This document shows, piece by piece, positions 34,897 to 43,228 of a stretch of 64,000 nucleotides of DNA (position 1 is its first letter; each line of letters opens with the position of its first letter). This DNA is from Marinomonas mediterranea MMB-1 (GTDB lineage Bacteria; Pseudomonadota; Gammaproteobacteria; Pseudomonadales; Marinomonadaceae): assembly GCF_000192865.1 (NCBI RefSeq), contig NC_015276.1:1116001-1180000 (forward strand), read 5' to 3'. The notes under the pieces were generated by a model. That model had not been told where the DNA came from, searched no databases, and saw only the letters and a program-made list of their open reading frames with translations. A program made the position numbers and the translations under genes.

Positions 34897-35880
34897 TTAT
34901 TCCACAGGGCTTTTATAGAAAAGCCCTTTCTTGAATTCAGGCAGTTCTTTGTTTTGTGAAGACTGTGTTGTGTTTTGCTTTAGAAACCCCCACACACGTT
35001 GCTCTAAGCGTTTGTCGGCTGAATTCCCGAATCGGGCGTCAGGCAATGCATCGATTTGCACGAACGCATCTGATGAGTTTCTTCGTTTGTTCGAAGCTTG
35101 TTGACGCCATTGTGCAAATCTATGGTCCGATGGTAAGCGATCAAAATAGTAGTCCAACACAGGAATTCTGAGGCTCTCTATACTTTGGCTAAGCTGATAT
35201 TCGGAAGCCGGAGGAACCGTTTTTATATCTACAAGAATAAGTGCTTGGCCTGCAATCCCTCTATCGGCAACGTATTTTAGGGCGTACGCCGCGCCAGAGC
35301 GATGTCCCAAGTAGGCTGCGTTTTGATAGCCTTTTTCACGAATTAACGCAAGAGCCGCATCAATTCGGTCGAATACTTTTTGTTCATTTGTCAGTGTGAC
35401 ACCGCCATCTGTTGGAGGTGTTGGCGACGAGTTGTCTGAATCACTATCGGAATCATTACTTGGAACGGTGGTAGGGGTTGCTCGACCTGCTATGTCGGGT
35501 ACTTCAATGGACAGAGTACACCAGCTATGAGATGGAAGGTTTCGTCTAAGTGGCGAGATAACCTGAGGCCAATCTGGGTGAGCGTGGTCTTCGTGAAGAA
35601 ACAGAACACAACCTTGGGGATCGCCTGTTCCCGATTCATTAAATAGGCCTAGAAAGTCCTCGGTTCCATCATCGATCGTTTCAATTTCATGTGAGTAATT
35701 TGGTTGAAGCCTGAGAATTAAACCTTTAATCCGAGTTTGCTGTGGCGTGGGCTTAACATACTCTCCTTTTGAAGAAGTTGGCGTCTCCGGTGTTGCGTCG
35801 TCATCTGCGGCAAGTACGAACGAGGGAAGTGCTGATATAGAAAGTGCAGATATAAGTAGGTAGAGTACTTTTTTCTTCAT
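34897..35880 (-). CDS. DUF3530 family protein, predicted exported alpha/beta-hydrolase-like
   Basis: 327 residues from ATG 35880, which begins a signal peptide (MKKKVLYLLISALSISALPS followed by FVLAADDD). The frame stays open 32 codons further upstream, but that part precedes the signal peptide. Core segments GCVLFLHEDHAHPDWPQVIS, LPSHSWCTLSIEVPD and AAYLGHRSGAAYAL resemble DUF3530 proteins, which look like alpha/beta hydrolases; the nucleophile-elbow position reads G-H-R-S-G. A Ser/Asp/Pro low-complexity insert (SNDSDSDSDNSSPTPPTDGG) is near residue 165. Function unknown. Confidence 0.75.
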   Translation of the reverse strand: MKKKVLYLLISALSISALPSFVLAADDDATPETPTSSKGEYVKPTPQQTRIKGLILRLQPNYSHEIETIDDGTEDFLGLFNESGTGDPQGCVLFLHEDHAHPDWPQVISPLRRNLPSHSWCTLSIEVPDIAGRATPTTVPSNDSDSDSDNSSPTPPTDGGVTLTNEQKVFDRIDAALALIREKGYQNAAYLGHRSGAAYALKYVADRGIAGQALILVDIKTVPPASEYQLSQSIESLRIPVLDYYFDRLPSDHRFAQWRQQASNKRRNSSDAFVQIDALPDARFGNSADKRLEQRVWGFLKQNTTQSSQNKELPEFKKGLFYKSPVE

Positions 35881-35947
35881 AGATTCGGTACTTATGCTAA
35901 GAGCCTTTGATACTATAGCGGCTATTGTGTCATTGTCGGAGCCAGAT

Positions 35948-36622
35948 ATGAAAGACTTTATTATTGCCCCTTCCATTTTAGCTGCTGACTTCGCCCGTTT
36001 AGGCGAAGAAGTAGATAATGTTTTGGAAGCAGGAGCGGATATGATCCATTTTGATGTAATGGATAACCACTACGTTCCAAATTTAACCATTGGTCCAATG
36101 GTGTGTAAAGCACTTAGAAAACACGGTGTTACTGCCGATATCGATGTTCATCTAATGGTGAAGCCAGTAGACCGAATCATTGGGGATTTTATTGAAGCGG
36201 GCGCAAGTATGATTACGTTTCATCCTCAAGGAAGTGAGCATATTGATCGTTCATTGCAAATGATACGAGAAGGCGGCTGTAAATCGGGGCTTGTGTTTAA
36301 TCCTGCAACGCCTCTGAGCGAACTACAGTATGTTATGGATAAAGTGGACATGGTGCTGTTGATGTCTGTTAACCCTGGCTTCGGTGGTCAAAAATTTATC
36401 CCCGCTACATTTGATAAATTAAAAGAAGCTCGCAAACTTATTGATGAAAGTGGATACGATATTCGACTTGAAATCGACGGTGGCGTCAGCGAAAAAAATA
36501 TCGCGGAAGTTGCTCGTGCTGGTGCGGATACCTTCGTTGCAGGATCGGCTATATTTGGTAAGCCAGATTATAAAGCGGTGATTGACGCGATGAGAGCAGA
36601 GCTTGCAAGTGTTTCAGTCTAA
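35948..36622 (+). CDS. rpe: Ribulose-phosphate 3-epimerase
   Basis: Interconverts ribulose 5-phosphate and xylulose 5-phosphate. 224 residues from MKDFIIAPSILAADFARLGEE; the frame is open 18 codons upstream but family proteins begin here. Motifs: HFDVMDNHYVPNLTIGP, DVHLMVKPVDR, MSVNPGFGGQKF and EIDGGVSEKN. gph follows 11 bases later, the conserved rpe-gph pair. Confidence 0.97.
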   Translation: MKDFIIAPSILAADFARLGEEVDNVLEAGADMIHFDVMDNHYVPNLTIGPMVCKALRKHGVTADIDVHLMVKPVDRIIGDFIEAGASMITFHPQGSEHIDRSLQMIREGGCKSGLVFNPATPLSELQYVMDKVDMVLLMSVNPGFGGQKFIPATFDKLKEARKLIDESGYDIRLEIDGGVSEKNIAEVARAGADTFVAGSAIFGKPDYKAVIDAMRAELASVSV

Positions 36623-36633
36623 GGGGAATTGAA

Positions 36634-37314
36634 GTGAGGGTACCTAAACACCTAATGTCTTTATTTGAGGGTTGGCCCGATCTAGTGTGTTTTGATTTGG
36701 ATGGTACATTGATTGACAGTGTTCCTGATATTTCAAAAGCGCTTGATATTGCATTGCAAAGTGTTGGTGCAGCCAAAGCTGGAGAAGAGAGAGCAAGAGC
36801 TTGGGTAGGGTTTGGTTCCTCAAAGCTTGTCTCGCAAGCATTGGAGTGGTCAGGCATATCGATAGACACTCATGAATCTTGCCACAGTGCTTTCTTAAAG
36901 GCGTATTTTGAGTCTGTGAGTGAGAACACGACGTTATATCCTAATGTCGAGGCCTTATTGAAGGCGTTTAAATATAATGGCGTTCCTATGGCGCTTATTA
37001 CCAATAAGCCAAGTGTATTTGTAAAGCCGATACTTGAGCATTTTGGACTCAGTGATTATTTCAGTTGGCAGCTAGGTGGCGACACATTAGAGGAGAAAAA
37101 GCCCTCCCCAGTTCCTCTGCTGCATTGTTCTGAATCGATAGAGGCCGCGCCTGAACGTTGTCTAATGATTGGCGATTCGGTCGCTGACGCCAGAGCGGCG
37201 CAAGCCGCAAACTTCAAAAGCGTCTTAGTGAGTTATGGCTACAATCATGGGATTGAGCTTTCGACGCTCAATCCCGACGTGGTTATCGACGACTTAGCAG
37301 AGCTTCTCATGTAA
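36634..37314 (+). CDS. gph: Phosphoglycolate phosphatase
   Basis: HAD-superfamily hydrolase of 226 residues that removes 2-phosphoglycolate formed in DNA repair. Motif I CFDLDGTLIDSVPDI, motif II LITNKPS and motif IV MIGDSVADARAAQAA are intact. The start is GTG 36634 after a GGGG site. In pseudomonads the next genes are trpE and trpGDC; here trpE is not next (the MscS gene follows on the other strand). Confidence 0.94.
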   Translation: MRVPKHLMSLFEGWPDLVCFDLDGTLIDSVPDISKALDIALQSVGAAKAGEERARAWVGFGSSKLVSQALEWSGISIDTHESCHSAFLKAYFESVSENTTLYPNVEALLKAFKYNGVPMALITNKPSVFVKPILEHFGLSDYFSWQLGGDTLEEKKPSPVPLLHCSESIEAAPERCLMIGDSVADARAAQAANFKSVLVSYGYNHGIELSTLNPDVVIDDLAELLM

Positions 37315-37366
37315 CGAAAGTGCTGACTGTGACGTCGCATAACGCTTTCATTTAAGCTAAAAGCTC

Positions 37367-37396
37367 AAAAAAGACTCTGTTATTCAGAGTCTTTTT
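37367..37396. terminator. Bidirectional terminator between gph and the MscS-family gene
   Basis: AAAAAGACTCTG / CAGAGTCTTTTT with a five-base loop and T-runs on both strands. Its right arm overlaps the last codons of the MscS-family gene. Confidence 0.85.
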
Positions 37397-38462
37397 GTAT
37401 ATGCAGCGTTTGAGTTGGGAAGGCGATCTCAGCCCCTTCATTGGTAATGATGTCCATAACCTTGAAAAGGACATCTTGTTTGACTTTGTGGTAGGTCCTC
37501 CAATCTACCGTTTTGGTAAACGTATAGATAAAGAAGTCTAGAGATGAGGGGCCAAATTGATTGAAATTAACCATGTATATTTGGTTAGTGTCTAACTCTG
37601 GATGCGCTTCAATCATCTGCTTGATTTTATCGACAATGGTTGAAAGCTTGTCTGCATCGTCATACCTCACGCCAATGGTCTCTTTTATTCTTCGATTGGT
37701 CATACGCGATGGGTTTTCAACAGAGATAGTCGAAAAAGTGGCGTTCGGAACATATAGGGGGCGTTTGTCAAAGGTTCGAATGCGAGTCTGCCTCCAGCCA
37801 ATATTTTCAACGGTGCCTTCAATATCTTGGTCCGGGGAGCGAACCCAGTCTCCGACAGCAAAAGGCCTGTCTAAATATATCATTAGACCACCAAAGAAAT
37901 TTGCGAGTAAATCTTTTGCTGCAAAGCCGACCGCTATACCACCTACGCCACCAAATGCGAGTACCCCCGACATACTATAACCAAGCGATTGCATAACGAT
38001 CAGGATGCCGATAATAACGACAGACGCTCTAAGTAGCTTGCTTACCGCGCTTGCTGTCGTGATATCAACGGTCTTTTTGACTTTATCAGGTGACGTTAGG
38101 ATGTGTTCAACGCCCTTGATGCAGCGCCATAAAAACCAAGACATTAGGGCTATGATGCCGACTTCGCGGCATAATGAGATGATGTCGTGAATACGATCGT
38201 CAAATTTCGTACGAAATATTTCGGCGATAATGATCAAGCCGATAAGCCAGATAAAGGCAATAAGCGGACGTCGCGCGGCCTTAATGAGAATATGGTCCCA
38301 TGGTGTTTTTGTCTTGGATAATTGCAATTCCAATCGTTTCAATGTCCGTTTTACAATGTAGCTGGTAAGAAACGTAGTAAACGAGACAATGCATAATTGA
38401 ATGGCCCAGTGCATCTGGGTGTTTCCTAAACCGAGGTACGCCTGTAAGTCCTGCCAGTTCAT
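37380..38462 (-). CDS. MscS-family mechanosensitive ion channel
   Basis: 360 residues. Four or five hydrophobic segments in the N-terminal half end in the pore helix FGGVGGIAVGFAAKDLLANFFGG, the MscS Gly/Ala packing motif, followed by the cytoplasmic beta domain (MIYLDRPFAVGDWVRSPD, NIGWRQTRIRTFDKRPLYVPN). Size and the extra N-terminal membrane segments resemble YnaI-type channels more than E. coli MscS itself. It probably opens on osmotic downshock. Convergent with gph. Confidence 0.92.
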   Translation of the reverse strand: MNWQDLQAYLGLGNTQMHWAIQLCIVSFTTFLTSYIVKRTLKRLELQLSKTKTPWDHILIKAARRPLIAFIWLIGLIIIAEIFRTKFDDRIHDIISLCREVGIIALMSWFLWRCIKGVEHILTSPDKVKKTVDITTASAVSKLLRASVVIIGILIVMQSLGYSMSGVLAFGGVGGIAVGFAAKDLLANFFGGLMIYLDRPFAVGDWVRSPDQDIEGTVENIGWRQTRIRTFDKRPLYVPNATFSTISVENPSRMTNRRIKETIGVRYDDADKLSTIVDKIKQMIEAHPELDTNQIYMVNFNQFGPSSLDFFIYTFTKTVDWRTYHKVKQDVLFKVMDIITNEGAEIAFPTQTLHIQKDSE

Positions 38463-38616
38463 TTTTTAGCCTTATTTTTAGACGGATGACACTGCATTAG
38501 TATAAGAAAAGATCTTATCATTTTTTGGACGCTAATATTCAAGTTACCGATAGGGTCTATTCGGTAGAAGACAGTGATTAATTGAGCGTGTAGAATGCTT
38601 TTCTTTTGTTATTAGC

Positions 38617-38895
38617 CTAGAAGAGGCGCGAACAAGTTCACTGAATTCAGCGTGTGAGTATTTCTTCTCTATTCGAGGTAGGCTTTGCGGTCCAATATTG
38701 AATGTATTGGTAAAAAAGTTAACAAGAATAAAGGGAGCGCAGGTTTGACTCGAAATACACACTGCCTTTGGGGCTTTCAGATAAACCGTTTATTTTTTAA
38801 GAGTGATTAAAGGTATTAACAATCCTGCCCACTCTCGCGTTACTAGACCGTTTCTCTGCTAAGACTGAATCCTATAAGACTTATTCGCACTTTCC
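38617..38895. mobile_element. Degenerate IS5-type miniature element (copy 1), upstream of trpG
   Basis: About 275 bp at 38621-38895, preceded by CTAG (38617-38620). The left end GCGCGAACAAGTTCACTG and right end ACTTATTCGCACTTTCC are degenerate inverted repeats of the IS5 type (GGAAGGTGCGAAYAAG). Long blocks match copy 2 at 54208-54533: TTCAGCGTGTG, TATTCGAGG, GTCCAATATTGA, AAGTTAACAA, AAGAGTGATT, AAGGTATTAAC and CACTCTCGC. No transposase is encoded; a 72-codon minus frame inside it is a by-product. The right end is 43 bases from the trpG start. Confidence 0.8.
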
Positions 38896-38938
38896 TAATG
38901 GCTTAATTTTTATCAACATGAGTGAACGAACCGTTTAT

Positions 38939-39517
38939 ATGCTATTGATGATTGATAACTTTGACTCCTTTACCTATAACTTGGTTCAATATTTTAGGGA
39001 GTTAGGTGAAACTGTTGAGGTGTACCGAAATGACAGTATTTCACTCAAGGAAATTGAGCAGTTGAATCCGACGCATATTGTTATCTCACCAGGGCCGTGT
39101 ACGCCCAACGAGGCGGGTATCTCTTTGGAGGTCATTGAGCACTTTGCAGGTAAAAAGCCGATATTGGGTATTTGCTTAGGCCACCAAAGTATAGGTCAGG
39201 TCTTTGGTGGAACGGTAATTCGTGCTAAAACAGTAATGCATGGTAAAACGTCCCCAATACTGCACAACGATAGCTCAGTATTTCGTGGTTTACCCAGCCC
39301 ATTCACAGCAACACGATATCACTCCCTTGTTATTGATAGCGCGGCTTTATCTGATTGCTTAGAAATAACGGCTTGGACAGAAGATGAGAATGGTGTGCTG
39401 GATGAGATTATGGGGATTCAGCATAAAGAATTTGATATTGAGGGTGTACAATTTCACCCTGAATCTATTTTAACAGAGCATGGTCATGCGTTGTTGGCCA
39501 ACTTTCTTAAGCGTTAG
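38939..39517 (+). CDS. trpG: Anthranilate synthase component II (glutamine amidotransferase)
   Basis: Supplies ammonia from glutamine for anthranilate synthesis and may also serve p-aminobenzoate synthesis. 192 residues from MLLMIDNFDSFTYNLVQYF, the usual start in pseudomonads; an ATG seven codons upstream is also in frame. Catalytic triad: Cys in GICLGHQSIGQVFGG, and His/Glu in VQFHPESILTEHG. trpD follows after 13 bases; trpE is not in the window. Confidence 0.95.
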   Translation: MLLMIDNFDSFTYNLVQYFRELGETVEVYRNDSISLKEIEQLNPTHIVISPGPCTPNEAGISLEVIEHFAGKKPILGICLGHQSIGQVFGGTVIRAKTVMHGKTSPILHNDSSVFRGLPSPFTATRYHSLVIDSAALSDCLEITAWTEDENGVLDEIMGIQHKEFDIEGVQFHPESILTEHGHALLANFLKR

Positions 39518-39530
39518 GAGTAGAAAGCGA

Positions 39531-40568
39531 GTGGATATACGAAACGCCATTGCGAAAGTCGTCGAGCGACAAAACTTAACTGGTGAAGAAATGATGACCG
39601 TTATGACGCAAGTCATGACAGGGCAGGCAACGCCTGCTCAGATAGGTGGATTTCTTATTGCTCTTCGTATGAAAGGGGAAACGGTTGCTGAAATTACCGC
39701 TGCGGCTAGAGTAATGCGACAATTGTCTACGAAAGTCGAGCTTAATCAGGATCATGTCGTTGATACTTGTGGAACAGGCGGCGACGGCAGCAAATTATTT
39801 AATGTTTCGACGGCCTCTGCTTTTGTCGTTGCTGCGGCAGGCGGTAAAGTTGCTAAGCATGGTGGGCGTTCTGTTTCGTCGAAATCGGGCAGTGCTGATC
39901 TATTGGAGCAAGCTGGAATTTATCTTGGCCTAAGCGCTGAAGAAGTCAGCCGTTGTGTAGAAGAAATTGGGTTGGGTTTCATGTTTGCGCCTAACCACCA
40001 TTCTGCCATGAGGCACGCTGTAGGGCCACGTAAGGAAATGGCAACAAGAACCCTGTTTAACTTGCTGGGGCCTTTGACAAATCCTGCCGGTGCAAAAGCT
40101 CAAGTGATGGGCGTTTTTGGCAAGCAATGGGTTCGACCAATTGCAGAAGTGCTAAAAGAACTTGGCAGTGAGCACGTTATGGTTGTGCACTCAGAAGATG
40201 GCTTGGACGAGATTAGTATTGCTGCTCCCACTTTTGTAGCCGAACTTAAAGACGGTGAAATTACCGAGTACACGATCACCCCAGAACAATTTAACCTCGA
40301 ACTTCAATCATTAGAGCCGATAATGGCATTTAATGCGGAAGAAAGCCTAGTGTTGGTGAAATCGGCGCTGGAAGGAAAAGGAAAAGTGAATCCGGCACGT
40401 GATATTGTTGCATTGAATGCAGGTGCTGCGATTTACGTTTCTGGTGTCGCGGATACATTAGCAGAAGGCGTTGCTATAGCTGAAGACGTAATTGGCGGAG
40501 GGTTAGCCAAAGTAAAACTGTCTGAGCTTGCGAGTTTTACTCGTTGCTTTAAAAAAGTGGAAAAATAA
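39531..40568 (+). CDS. trpD: Anthranilate phosphoribosyltransferase
   Basis: Second step of tryptophan synthesis. 345 residues from GTG 39531 (V/MDIRNAIAKVVERQNLTGEE), with AGGAG at 39516-39520. Motifs: VDTCGTGGDGSKLFNVSTAS (PRPP binding), GNRSVSSKSGSAD-like region reading KHGGRSVSSKSGSADLLE, and RTLFNLLGPLTNPA. A longer frame starting inside trpG at 39480 is less likely. Part of trpGDC. Confidence 0.96.
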   Translation: MDIRNAIAKVVERQNLTGEEMMTVMTQVMTGQATPAQIGGFLIALRMKGETVAEITAAARVMRQLSTKVELNQDHVVDTCGTGGDGSKLFNVSTASAFVVAAAGGKVAKHGGRSVSSKSGSADLLEQAGIYLGLSAEEVSRCVEEIGLGFMFAPNHHSAMRHAVGPRKEMATRTLFNLLGPLTNPAGAKAQVMGVFGKQWVRPIAEVLKELGSEHVMVVHSEDGLDEISIAAPTFVAELKDGEITEYTITPEQFNLELQSLEPIMAFNAEESLVLVKSALEGKGKVNPARDIVALNAGAAIYVSGVADTLAEGVAIAEDVIGGGLAKVKLSELASFTRCFKKVEK

Positions 40569-40595
40569 TATTTTATATCGGTTAGAGAACACACT

Positions 40596-41408
40596 ATGCA
40601 AGTTGACACACCTACAATTTTAAGAAAGATTATTGCTCGCAAGTACGAAGAAATTGAAGAGCGCCAACAGCGTACTCCTTTGTCTAATCTTGAAATCGCG
40701 GTCACAGCGGCAAATGCCCATAATAAACCTCGTGGATTTGCGAAAGCCATGCGTGCGAAAATTTCGCAAGGTAAAGCGGCTGTTATAGCGGAAGTTAAAA
40801 AAGCCTCTCCAAGTAAAGGCATTCTTCGTGATCACTTTGTGCCGAAGGAAATTGCTAAATCTTACGAAAAAGGCGGAGCAGCTTGTTTGTCTGTTCTCAC
40901 GGATAAAGATTTTTTTCAGGGCCATGAAGATTTTCTTGTAGAGGCACGTGCCGCGTGTGATTTGCCTGTGATTCGAAAAGATTTTCTAGTTGATGAATAT
41001 CAAGTGATGGAGGCAAGGGCGATCGGCGCAGATTGTATTCTATTGATCGCAGCGTGTTTGTCAGGTGAGCAATTACGAAAATTGGATGCGATGGCACGCG
41101 ACCTTGGTATGGATGTGCTGGTGGAAGTGCATAATCGAGCTGAGTTAGATCTCGCTCTAGAATATACAGATACCGAGCTGCTTGGTATTAATAACCGCGA
41201 CCTTCACACGTTCGAGCTCAGCTTACAGCATACTTTTGAACTTATGGGGCATGTCCCTAAAGATAGACTGATTGTAACGGAGAGCGGCATTCACACTCGC
41301 GATGATGTCGCTGCAATGAGAGAAAATGATATTCACTCCTTCTTAGTTGGTGAGGCCTTTATGAAGGCTGATAACCCTGGTGATAAACTGGCTGAATTAT
41401 TCAAATAA
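40596..41408 (+). CDS. trpC: Indole-3-glycerol phosphate synthase
   Basis: Ring closure step of tryptophan synthesis. 270 residues, monofunctional (no TrpF fusion as in enterics). Motifs: AVIAEVKKASPSKGILR, SVLTDKDFFQGHEDFL, PVIRKDFLVDEYQV, LGINNRDLHTFEL and TESGIHTRDDV. Start ATG 40596, 27 bases after trpD. Confidence 0.97.
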   Translation: MQVDTPTILRKIIARKYEEIEERQQRTPLSNLEIAVTAANAHNKPRGFAKAMRAKISQGKAAVIAEVKKASPSKGILRDHFVPKEIAKSYEKGGAACLSVLTDKDFFQGHEDFLVEARAACDLPVIRKDFLVDEYQVMEARAIGADCILLIAACLSGEQLRKLDAMARDLGMDVLVEVHNRAELDLALEYTDTELLGINNRDLHTFELSLQHTFELMGHVPKDRLIVTESGIHTRDDVAAMRENDIHSFLVGEAFMKADNPGDKLAELFK

Positions 41409-41427
41409 GCGCGTTTATTTGGTCGGT

Positions 41428-41465
41428 TAAGAGCTGCCTTGCTGGCTAAGAGCTATCTCGCTAGT
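41428..41465. repeat. Imperfect direct repeat of 19 bp after trpC
   Basis: TAAGAGCTGCCTTGCTGGC (41428-41446) is followed directly by TAAGAGCTATCTCGCTAGT (41447-41465), differing at about five positions, and then by TAAG. It lies between trpC and the OsmC-like gene. No function evident. Confidence 0.7.
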
Positions 41466-41526
41466 TAAGTACTAAAGGTTACTTACCTTTTAAAAAGGTG
41501 AATAGAAAAAGAGAGAACACTACATT

Positions 41527-41934
41527 ATGAAGACAAACGTAAGTTGGCAGGAAGATGTTCATTTTACAGCTGAAACAGGATCTGGCTTTAAAGTGGAAAT
41601 AGATGGGAATCAAGCGGCAGGCCCTCGTCCAATGGAATTGATTTTAGCTGGGTTAGGCGGCTGTACTTCCTACGACGTTGTGAATATTCTCAAGAAATCG
41701 CGTCAGGATGTAGTTTCTTGTGTTGCTCATGTCGATGCAGACAGAGCAGATACAGTACCGTCCGTGTTTACAGAGATTCGCGTGCATTTTGTTGTAACAG
41801 GTCGAAAAATCAAAGAAAGTGTAGTGGCTCGTGCCGTGAAGTTGTCTGCGGAAGAATACTGTTCTGCATCGCTTATGTTAGAACGCGGCGGCGTGAACAT
41901 TGTGCATAGCTACGAAGTGATTGAAGTGGAATAG
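41527..41934 (+). CDS. OsmC/YhfA family protein
   Basis: 135 residues with the OsmC-fold pattern: GPRPMELILAGLGGCTSYDVVNIL containing the first Cys, and a second Cys in EEYCSASLMLERG. OsmC/Ohr relatives are thiol-dependent peroxidases of organic hydroperoxides; the YhfA branch, which this resembles, is less well defined. It follows trpC after 118 bases, an arrangement also found in pseudomonads near the trp genes. Its own terminator follows. Confidence 0.85.
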   Translation: MKTNVSWQEDVHFTAETGSGFKVEIDGNQAAGPRPMELILAGLGGCTSYDVVNILKKSRQDVVSCVAHVDADRADTVPSVFTEIRVHFVVTGRKIKESVVARAVKLSAEEYCSASLMLERGGVNIVHSYEVIEVE

Positions 41935-41969
41935 CGCGTTTTAAATACTTCTTTAAGGTTGGTGAAAAG

Positions 41970-41998
41970 AGCTGGGCAGGAGACTGTCTGGCTTTTTT
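41970..41998 (+). terminator. Rho-independent terminator after the OsmC-like gene
   Basis: AGCTGGGCAG-GAGA-CTGTCTGGCT with three G-U pairs, followed by TTTTTT. Confidence 0.75.
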
Positions 41999-42114
41999 GT
42001 TTTCGAGGGTTTGGTTTATAGATTCAGTACGTTTGATAGAGCTTTAGTTTGTAAATAACAATGGAGCTATTGAGGGGGAGGTGTTAGGTGTCGGTCTGTG
42101 CTTGTCGCTTAGCA

Positions 42115-42190
42115 TGGCGTCCCCACCAGGACTCGAACCTGGAATAGCTGCTTAGGAGGCGGCCGGTATATCCTGTTTACCTATGGGGAC
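42115..42190 (-). tRNA. tRNA-Arg, anticodon CCU
   Basis: 76 bases on the minus strand including an encoded 3' CCA (plus 42115-42117). Acceptor arms GTCCCCA and TGGGGAC pair fully; D stem GGTA/TACC; T arm CCAGG-TTCGAGT-CCTGG. The anticodon loop is CTCCTAA (plus 42152-42158) with anticodon CCT, giving tRNA-Arg for AGG. The anticodon stem GCCGC/GCAGC has one C-A mismatch at pair 29-41. No integrated element is attached to its 3' end. Confidence 0.93.
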
Positions 42191-42321
42191 GTTGGTCTGA
42201 CTTTAAGTAGGAATCAGATGGCAGGATTATAACGATAAAATACAAGATATCAAATAGTTAGGGCTAATTGGGCTAGGTGATTTTTTTGAGAAATAAAACC
42301 TAGAAGGTTAGCTTAAGTTTG

Positions 42322-42798
42322 TTAGGCTCTACCGAGCGTGTGTTTGCTGCTAATCGGTTTGGTGCCACCCGATTGAGTATACACTTTATTTTTGTGGTGA
42401 TGACCTTGAAGCATCTCAAGCAGGGCTTTATCGCGCTTTTGTACTGTATTCAGTACTTTGGCGTTGGTGTTATTGACCAGCTTGCACTTTTCTAGCAGGG
42501 ACTCACACTCTTCCACAAGTAATTTAACATCGTCCATTTTACTCTGTTCTGCAAGCCATTTTTTAAAATCAAAAGTCTGTTGGTTTTTTTGATTAACGAT
42601 ATTAAATTTTCTTAATACTTGAGAGTGTTTAAGTGTTTGGGTATCAATGTCGTCCAAAAGAGACTTTTTAAGGGAGGCAACCTTTTCGATTCTGTCGGAA
42701 TCTTTAGTCGCCAGAGCAGAGCGCTCTTTTTCAAGTAGCTCTTCTAGCTCTAGCAAATTGCTTTTAATCTTAGAGAAAATCGGGGCTAGCGGAATCAT
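42322..42798 (-). CDS. flgN: FlgN, flagellar export chaperone
   Basis: 158 residues, predicted almost fully helical, with LLELEELLEKERSALATKDSD near the N-terminus as in FlgN proteins that chaperone the hook-filament junction proteins FlgK and FlgL. The gene starts 13 bases after flgM, the normal flgMN pair. Sequence conservation is modest, so position carries much of the weight. Confidence 0.85.
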   Translation of the reverse strand: MIPLAPIFSKIKSNLLELEELLEKERSALATKDSDRIEKVASLKKSLLDDIDTQTLKHSQVLRKFNIVNQKNQQTFDFKKWLAEQSKMDDVKLLVEECESLLEKCKLVNNTNAKVLNTVQKRDKALLEMLQGHHHKNKVYTQSGGTKPISSKHTLGRA

Positions 42799-42811
42799 AA
42801 AAATTTAACTA

Positions 42812-43129
42812 CTAAAAAAGTGAGTCCATCGCAACCAAGTTGCTTGCTAACTTCTCAGTATCAATTTTATATTCGCCAGCAGCAAGTGCTTGCTTGATTT
42901 GCTCTACTTTATCCATATCAACTTCCGGCGTTTCGCCTAAAGAAGCTTGACTGCTTTGTAAGGATTGTGCAGTACCGCTAAGTTGAACCGTATCTTCTGA
43001 TAAGGTCTCTTTAGCATTTACACTACTGCCAGAAGAAGCTGTGTTGCTTTCTGCAACATTCTCTTTCTGGATCTTTTCATTTTTGCCTAAAGTGGTTTGA
43101 TTTCCTAGGCCTGAAATATTAATCGCCAT
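42812..43129 (-). CDS. flgM: FlgM, anti-sigma-28 factor
   Basis: 105 residues. The N-terminus (MAINISGLGNQTTL) and the disordered Ser/Thr/Gln-rich middle are typical, and the C-terminal sigma-28 binding part reads VDMDKVEQIKQALAAGEYKIDTEKLASNLV. FlgM holds FliA inactive until it is exported through the finished hook. A near-perfect sigma-28 promoter lies 35 bases upstream. Confidence 0.92.
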   Translation of the reverse strand: MAINISGLGNQTTLGKNEKIQKENVAESNTASSGSSVNAKETLSEDTVQLSGTAQSLQSSQASLGETPEVDMDKVEQIKQALAAGEYKIDTEKLASNLVAMDSLF

Positions 43130-43163
43130 GACTCGCCTCCGCTAGAACTGCCCGTTGACCACT

Positions 43164-43190
43164 TTATCGACTCCCAAACAAAAAACTTTA
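43164..43190 (-). promoter_or_regulatory. Sigma-28 (FliA) promoter of flgM
   Basis: On the minus strand: TAAAGTTT (plus 43183-43190), an 11-base spacer, then GTCGATAA (plus 43164-43171). The consensus is TAAAGTTT-N11-GCCGATAA, so only one base differs. It points at flgM, 35 bases from its start. Confidence 0.88.
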
Positions 43191-43228
43191 GAAAATTTTT
43201 CGACTAATTCTGGTTGTTGACGAAGTAA

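Noticed and set aside
38544..38762. 72-codon frame on the minus strand
   Set aside because: It lies mainly inside the degenerate miniature element, has no ribosome site, and a matching frame exists in the other copy only because the DNA is shared.
42000..42321. Genomic island at the tRNA-Arg gene
   Set aside because: No integrase, no direct repeat of the tRNA 3' end, and both flanks are ordinary core genes.
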